Below are positions 32,410-41,132 of a DNA stretch of 64,000 bases, one piece after another; positions within the stretch are counted from its first letter, which is position 1, and every line of letters starts with the position of its first letter. Both the position numbers and the translations under genes were made by a program. The notes beneath the pieces were generated by a model. It made no database searches. It was not told where the DNA came from and worked only from the letters and a program-made list of their open reading frames with translations. Where the stretch lies: NCBI GenBank assembly GCA_963675035.1, contig OY776115.1:145730163-145794162 (forward strand). The letters are read 5' to 3'. The stretch comes from Allygus modestus (taxonomy: Eukaryota; Arthropoda; Insecta; Hemiptera; Cicadellidae).

Positions 32410-35400
32410 GGGTGAGTTTCTACTGACGCCCATAACTTCGCCAGGGGATTATAATGATAAAAAGGAACAAAAAAGTTCCAGTAAGCGCTAGTCCGATTCC
32501 GAACCGTTTGGACATAATTGAGAAATTTGTGTTTTCTACAAAATATTGGCCTTTGTCCCACTATTTACTTTATAAAAATGAAACCAGTTAACCTAGCGAT
32601 TGATATTTAAAATAATTAGAAAGGGCATTAAATTTACTATAAAACCAAGGTTACATGTACAAATATCATTTCATACATCGGTTCCTAGTCAAATTGAAAA
32701 GAAAAATATGCTATTATTAATTATTTAGGCTAAGTTTAAAGACCCTTTTTTGTTACTTTAATCTGGTGCAACGCGATGTCCAACTAGATAAAAAACTTAC
32801 TCATTTAATAAGCTTTAAATTGATATGCTATTTTAAACTGTTGTAGGTGGGAATGACAGAAAAACTACTATCAACCTAAATAAAAACACGGTTTACGAGT
32901 GACGGTATTCTTATTAATAATACAAGGCAAATGACCACAAAATTGTAATACGGTAACTCAATGTTTACTTTGCATTAACAAATTAATTACAAGCCTTCAG
33001 AATGAACAATGTTGATTGCTACATGAGTAAGTTTTCAAAATGACCACCATTTTGTCTGATGCAGATGCGGACACGTTTTCTCAGCTCTCTCACAGTAAAT
33101 CAGTGAGTAGATTATTATTAGTAGGTCTGTTACCTTGCTAAAACCAAATCAGTAAACAGTGTTTTAATTTAGTTTGGTGGTAGTTTTTCTGTCATTCCCA
33201 CCTACAACAGTTTAAAATAGCATATCAATTTAAAGCTTATTAAATGAGGAAGTTTTTTATCTAGTTGGACATCGCTGCACCAGATTAAAGTAACAAAAAA
33301 GGGTCTTTAAACTTAGCCTAAATAATTAATTATAGCATATTTTTAATTTCAACTTGGCTAGGAACCGATGTATGAAATGAAATTTTTACATGTAACCTTG
33401 GTTTTATAGCAAATTTAATGCGCCTTCTAATTATTTTAAATATCAATCGCTAGGTTAATTGATTTCATTTTTATAAAGTAAATAGTTGGACAAAGTCCAA
33501 TATTGTATAGAAAAAACAAATTTCTTAATTATGACCAAACGGTTCGGAATCGGACTAGCGTTTACTGGAACTTTTTTGTTCCTTTTTATCATTAGAATCC
33601 CCTGGCGAAGTTATGGGCGTCAGTAGAAACTCACCCTGTATATATATATATATGTGTCCGTGGGTGCAATAACTCTCGTAAAAAAGGTCCGATTTTATAA
33701 ATACTTACAAATTTTATAACTTAAAAATACGCACAATTTGGTGTTTTAATCATTGCCCTACGTCAATTGGTTACTGAGATATTGAAAGTGCTAAACACAG
33801 TACGTTCTCTAATGTTATTCTTATGGAGGATAAGAAAAGTTGTATATCTCGCTTATTTATCAACTTATCCTGACGAAACTTGGTATATTGCTTCATTTCA
33901 TTGTGGTCTATTGATATTTGCACAAAAACTCATTTTTTAGCTGATAGTTCCCGTAGCAGCAAACCTGCATACTCAGCCCCATGTTATTCTTATGGAGAAT
34001 AAGTAACTTGTTATCTCCTTTAATTATGAACATAAATTAATAGAACTTGGTATGTGGCTTTACCTAGTTGAGTTATATTGATATTTGTATAAAAATCCAC
34101 TTTTAGTGTTCCTTATTTCAGCAAACCTGCATACTCAGCCGCCATGTTATTCTTATGGAGAATAATTAAAATGTCATAAATAGTTTATTTATGAATTGAT
34201 GAAACTTGGTCTGTGGCTTTATGTGGTATTAAGATAAATTTATATGCATTGGAAATTAGCTGAGTATGCAGGTTTGCTGCTACGGGGGTATTACTTTATA
34301 AATATATTATGCTGTTTTATTAAATAGTAAATTAATAGGCTCAATGTTATGAGATGTTATGATTATTATTGTGTACTAACTAAGCAGTGCTTGGTAATTT
34401 TTAATTTGCTCGCTAAGTAAAGAAGTAAAGTCTCTAATATTGTGTAGGAACCACAGTCAAAAATTATACATATTATGACTGATGTAGTGGACAATTGAAC
34501 CAAACTTTATCAAGCCATCTTGACACGTGGTATTATGTAAAAGAAACCGCCACCATGATTTGTCCTATAACCATAAAAGAAAACAATTGATATATACTGA
34601 ATCAACAAATTTTCTTAAAAAGTAGTAGTAGGTCATTTGTGATTGTAATTTAGAATAAACCATCAATGGATCATCTAAAAGTCATGTTTGGAATTTAAAT
34701 TTATGAAAATGAGATAACTTTTCATAGTTTTACTCAACTTAATTACCAATAGTTAAAGGGTAATCGGTGACGTGACATTTCAGACGTTGCTTTTAATATT
34801 GTTCATTAATAACTGTTAAAAACAGCTGTGGAAACTGTAACGTGTACTACTGCATAAAAAGTCAGTAACGTAGGTTAATTATTTCAAATCTTTTAAAAAA
34901 CAGGTATATCTACCTTAAAATTCCCTAATACTGTTTATGTAAAAAATGTATTTTGAGAAACAAAGCTTTGCAAGACAAAATAAATGGAATTTAATTACAA
35001 CGATAAACTGTGAGGGAACAAGAGAAGCTGGGTTAATCCTCTAAGCTACGGATCAGCAGTGACGTATCTGAACAGTGGGCGTTCGGTTGGGCGGGGGAGA
35101 TTTGGGTAACTGGAGGGTCCTAAGTACTTGTGAGACTACCTGAAATGTACAAAAGAACCTGTATTTTATCAATGCAGATTTGAAAACTGTATCAGTTGGT
35201 AATCGGTAATGTGGTTTTAACAATGTAATATACACATCCTTTAAAAAAGGGAGTAAATATATCTTTATATCTATGTAAGATGCCAACGCAACTAGGTCAT
35301 ATTTTAAGGCGAATATGAATGAATGATGAGTGAAGAGTGGGTGAGATGCCTTACGTGTATGTAAAGTTGAGTATGATGTAGATTATAGTATTAAAATACT

Positions 35401-38129
35401 GTTCTGTTAAAAAAACTGATAAGAGTAACTGAAATGGCATGTTGAAAGAAGGTTCTCTAAGTGAAAAGTGTGACCTAAAAGAAGCTGTGAGAGTTCTTGT
35501 GTAAAGCAAATCGTATGCGAGATTTAATAAGTGTTGAAAATATTAGAAATATTTTTAAATTATAAAGTAATCAAATCCATCCCCAACCACAAAACTTATG
35601 TCTACCCTACGTAATGCTAGAAAGAAGAAAGTTAATAGTTAAAAGAAGAATTATGGATTCAAATTCTAAAAAGGTAATATCAAATTGGGTTTTGTTATTT
35701 GTTTTCAGGTGTATTAAATTTGTATTTAATTGGTATCTTACATCTAAACTAGGAGTACGCTCAAATATTCGCGTAATGGGATGACCGAACTCAGAAATGG
35801 TAGATGAAAGTTTCTGCTGTTAACGTAAGCTCTAACCGAAATTTCATCACTAAATATTAAATAAATAGCCCTGGGGACACTATGTAGGAAAATATCTACT
35901 TTTCTTTTCGTTAATTTTAGGTCATAGGATAAATTGATCTTAATTGTATTAAATCTTAACATTATATCTCTAGACTGTTTTTCTGTCAGCCCGCGAGATC
36001 TTCAGACTCAGATTCAGAAAATTCCTTATTCATTAGTATTTATAAAAATACATTGAACAGTGTCCTTTTACAACATAGGAAGTTCATTGATTACTCTACT
36101 ACTAAATATATGTTAAAGCTGTACTAAAAAATAAAATAAAATAAAGTCTTTTATATTTATTTTGCATAACAAACATTTTGCAATAAACTTATCATAATTT
36201 TTCAAAAGAGTATAAAGCTTTACTTAAGAAAAAATGCTTTAGTTTTTTCTTAAATTTGGTAGGAGACTTTTCTGTCTTCTCATTTTCTGGCAACTTGTTA
36301 TAAAACTTAATCCCTGCAATCTGTTATAAAACTTAATCCCTGCACCCTGTGGTTTCTTACAAAAAAGTGACAGGTGATGAGGAGGGACAACTGGTTTGTC
36401 ACGTTCCTTGTATGATAATTGGATAATTGTGACTATCACCACTAAACAAATATCCTTATTCCTTTATCAGATTCCATGATTTACCCCTCATTTTAAAGCT
36501 TTTCGTGCCGGCTATTGTGAAAAATAGACCCACGGGCTAAAAATGTACCGCTTCTCTGAAATTTGAATAATATGACAGATAAATAAAAGGAATAGTTTGT
36601 TTTGACAAGAGCGAAAATGTAAACCAAAGAACATCTGATCAGCTGACAAGATTTGGTTCGCAGTGCGGAATTCCGCACAGGTTGACTAGTTATATTATAT
36701 TTGAGGTGCAAATTCTTACATGCATTGGAAATTAACTGAGTACGCAGGTTTGCTATGACGGGGGTATTTAATGTCATAAACTGACAAAAGACACAGCTGG
36801 CAGAAGTAAATACAAAATAAATATAGAAAAAGTATTGCATAAGATTTGATTTGATTTGATTAGTATCTCGTACTATAAAACCAGTTATTTTTATCCAATG
36901 CTATAACTGATGGAAATGTTACAACTTTTAAATATTAATTAATGAAAAAGCATTTAACGAATGTGTTCCATTTTTGAACTGGAAATGTGAAGTGTACTGG
37001 AAAACATTTGTGTAACATCTGAAAAATATCCGTGCAGCCGTTTTCACGTTATTGCATTATGAACACACATGACCACACACTGACGGACACAGAATCATTG
37101 CCTCTGCTAATACATAGATTCCTTTACTTCGGTCCGTCATCAATAAGTTTTAATTTAAATAAAAATTATAGCTTCTCGAAATAAAAATTATTCTTACTAT
37201 AAGTTAAAAAATTAAAATTAAAACATAATTGTTAAATACAGCTATTGCATAAATAGCAAAATAGCAGTTATAATTAACCCATTGGCTTAGAATGACGTAG
37301 TGGTGCCGTGCCGTTCCTAGCTTTTAAGTCTGACATCCATTTATCAAATATAAATAAATTTGTTAAACAAAAAAATAGACATGAACATGTATATAACTTA
37401 CTAATTCAATCTAAAATTAATTATTTGATATTGCAAATTTATATTTCATCCTTTTAACCAATGCAACAAATTCTGTATCACTGTTGCAAACTTTGTTCAT
37501 GAATTTTCACTCACAATTTTTGTTTCCGCTACAATTGAAACCAAAACTTTTTATTCTTTCATTTCCATTCATATTGTGAAAGCTCTGAGACTCACTTTAA
37601 ACAATCTCTTCTCTCGGGATGTATTCAAAATCTGTATTTGTTGATCAACAAAGGGATGTGACTTCAAGAGAAGCGATGAATTTTTAAACTTTATTGTTTT
37701 ATTTCAAGGAATCGATTATATATCCTTATACATCAAAATTTTTTGGAGCATTATAATAAACTAAATTCCAAAGTGTTTGAATCTTTTAGACTAACTTCAA
37801 ATACACTTCTACAACAATTTATATAAAAATGGAAGATAATTATTTTTTGTTAACAGGATGTATAAGGTCTCCCAGGATTCCAGCATGTTATTTTATTATT
37901 TTTTTTATAAATATGATTTTTTTTACTAAACATTTTTAATGCTCATAAATTCTGATCGTTTTGAATATTTATGATTACAGAGTGACTATTAGCGAATTTC
38001 CCGTATAGGGAAGAAGCTATTACAGTAGTCGGCAAGGTAAGACCTTGGCCCGAGACCATGATCGATTTACGTTTTGAGGTCCCCAGACCCCAAAAACACC
38101 ATTCTTTTGAAACTACACACATATACACA

Positions 38130-38184
<55 letters not shown>

Positions 38185-41095
38185 CCGTGGGTGTGATAAC
38201 TCTCGTAAAAATAGTCCGATCTTGATCAAATTTGGTACAAAAGTGTAAAGCATTATTTATGACTTTAAGTTCGAAAAACAGACAGATCGTCCTATCCGAA
38301 GTGGTATTTTGGGGGGGTTTTGTACCCCAAAAATGGATTTTTGAAGTTTTTACATGTAATATTTTAAAAAGTCAAAGTTTAGTTTTAAACATTGGATTCA
38401 GCTTAAAAAAACACACAATTTGGTGTTTTGATCATTTCTCTACGTCAATTGGTTACAGAGATATTGAAAGTGCTAAACACAGTACGTTGTCCAATGCTAT
38501 TCTTATTGAGAATAAGAAAAATATTATAGCTCGCTTATTTATGAACGTATACTAACAAAACTTGGTATACGGCTTCATCTGGTTGTGGTCTATTGCTATT
38601 TGCACGAAAAACACAATTTTTACCGATAATTCTCGTAGCAGCAAACCTGCGTCCTCAGGTCCCATGTTATTGTTATGGAGAATAAGTAAAATGTTTTGTA
38701 TCCCTTAATTTTGAACATAAATTAATAAAACTTGGTATGTTGGTTCACCTAGTTGAGTTCTATTGATATTTGCATAAAAACCCATTTGCTTGTAACAAAC
38801 TTACATGAATGAATAAAGAAATTTCGAATATGAATTTTAATTTGAATTACTCCGAAAACCGACCATTTGTCCGAAATGCGTTACTCCGAAAAGCATTGCT
38901 CCGAAAATGCACAGCTCCGTAAGCATTATTCCGAAATGCACTATTCCGAAAATATTTTCAGAGTAATGCCTATCGGAGCTACGCATTTTCGGAGCAATGC
39001 ATGGCTCTCGTTAATATTTCAGCCAAAATATATATTACTTATTCCAGCCAAAAAAAGTGATACATATCTAAAGAACTGAGATGGGCATCAAGTTCCCTGG
39101 AGTGTTGGGTCCCTGACTGACCAGTTTGTGAGACTTTACACCATGTTTGTGCAGGTTACTACGCGGACCAGCTGTCAGCGGTGCCGGACGTTCGGTCCAA
39201 CACAACAGTCACTCTCAAGAGCCGAGGGTTCCACCTGCACAACCTCTCGTACGCCGGGCCCATCGTCATGGGTGTCGGGGGTGAGTAACTTTACGTAGAA
39301 AGCCATTTAACGCATTCACTGCGGGTGTCCCAAAATCGGAACATTGCTCAACATTGAATCATATGAGATTTTCATATTTAAACATGTCAAACGCAGCGAA
39401 AGTGTTAAAAAGACAAGCAAAATGGGAGACTACAAAGTGTTGTAGTTGTGAGGGGAAGTTTTATAGGAGAATGTTCAGAAAAAAGGGCTCACTTGACACT
39501 ATAAAACTATAACCTGAAACTGAATTATATCTATCAATTCCAGAACAGTGGTGAATTTAGATTAATAAACATTTTAAGTGAACACTGACAAATCCTTTGT
39601 AGTTTTAACAATTACTTCAACTTGGGAGACTGTGATTAACACGTTCGCTACCACAATGTTAACAAAAAATCTTAACCACAGACTGCCGCCACAATTTTGC
39701 GGTGGGCGTGGCCTACTGATCTGCGGCGGCTGGGTTCATTAAAATAGACTGCCGCCACAGAACTGCGGCGTTAGTTTCTTGATACTAAATGAGAAATTTC
39801 TTCGCAACGGTCTATTTTAAAGGTTAGATGGTTTAGGCATGGTCTACAGGATAATCCGCCTTATATATGGGGCCCTTGGTCTGTAGCTAGTACTAGGACC
39901 AGTCTATAGGGAAGTTTATGATTTTTTTCGTGGGCTGTCAGAGTGACACGGCCGCCGCATATCTGCGGCGGCTGGTAGCGAACGTGTTTACGGTTGGTAA
40001 CATCTATAACAACACAACAGGGAGAAGGGCGGGAGAGGGGAATTTAAGCATACAACTTATTAAAGGATGTAAAGCCCAAATACCTTATACTGGCTATAAT
40101 AAAAATAATACCTTTCTCTGCTAATACCTTTTAAACCCCAAACATTTTTTAAACAACTTAATAGCTATATTGGCTATAACTGAGTTTACTAAAGTTGGTT
40201 TTCCAAGTTTGTACATGTTTGCTTTCTCATCAGAGGTGTTGTTTGGCTTTAAGTCTTGTATGAAGTAGATTATCTTGAAGTTAATCAAGAAATTAAACTG
40301 TCAACATTGTCTGTACAGTATTATTTTGGGTTTGTATTTGATTTACATTTGATTTACAGTACTTTTGTACCCCTTGCTTACTTTTGTAGCCCTTTTGCTT
40401 GAAATAATTGTTTTTTCATTATTTATAACTTTTTATATAGCTAAGTACATTTGGAATTTTGAATTACTCAGAAAAGAACAACAGAGAAACAATGTTCTAT
40501 ACAACATTATTGGGCTAAAATAGTCCGTCTGAGTCAATAGACATACTAGACATCCTTCTCTTATTACACTCACAATTAATTCATATTTTCTTAAAATTAT
40601 GCACAAATTTCTGTTATTGTCTTGAATAGTGAAAAAGTGTAAATAATATGTAGATTTGCTTTCTAAAGTATTAGACTATTTTTTAACAAACAATATTATT
40701 TTTACCAGGCTTTCAAATTTGAATGTTATTTTCATGAAGATATTTTTTATTAAATTAGTTTATTCCTTAAAAATGTAGTAATAAATGTATTTTTTAATAT
40801 TTATTTAATACCAACGATATTTTTGTTAAGAGGACAATCAAACACTTTTAGGGACCCTCATACAACACCCCTCAAATTTTTGTGGACACCACGGTATTTG
40901 AACCTGTGACCCCTTGAAACGAAGTCCAAGATGCTAATCGTTAGGCTAGCGAGATGTATTGTCATACTTACGACTTTTTAGTGAATTTCCCCTATAGGGA
41001 AGAAGGTATTACGTAGGTCTCATGGTAAGACTTTTTGAGACCATGATAACTTTTTCTTTTGAGGTCCCCAGATGCCAAAAACACTATTCGTTCAA

Positions 41096-41132
<37 letters not shown>

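Larger units (their letters stand above)
32225..34292 (+). mobile_element. Family C element, full length, split by a foldback transposon
   Basis: 5' block TTAGCGAATTTCCCCTATAG at the left, then TA microsatellite (about 32352-32405). A 1.23-kb foldback element (32408-33638) is inserted in the microsatellite. The tract resumes at 33639, followed by the family C middle part, three internal units and the 3' end GCTGCTACGGGGGTATT. The frames at 32198-32561 are microsatellite-derived. Confidence 0.8.

Noticed and set aside
35045..35110. Possible hAT element start (CAGCAGTGACGTATCTGAA)
   Set aside because: No matching inverted end or 8-bp duplication found.
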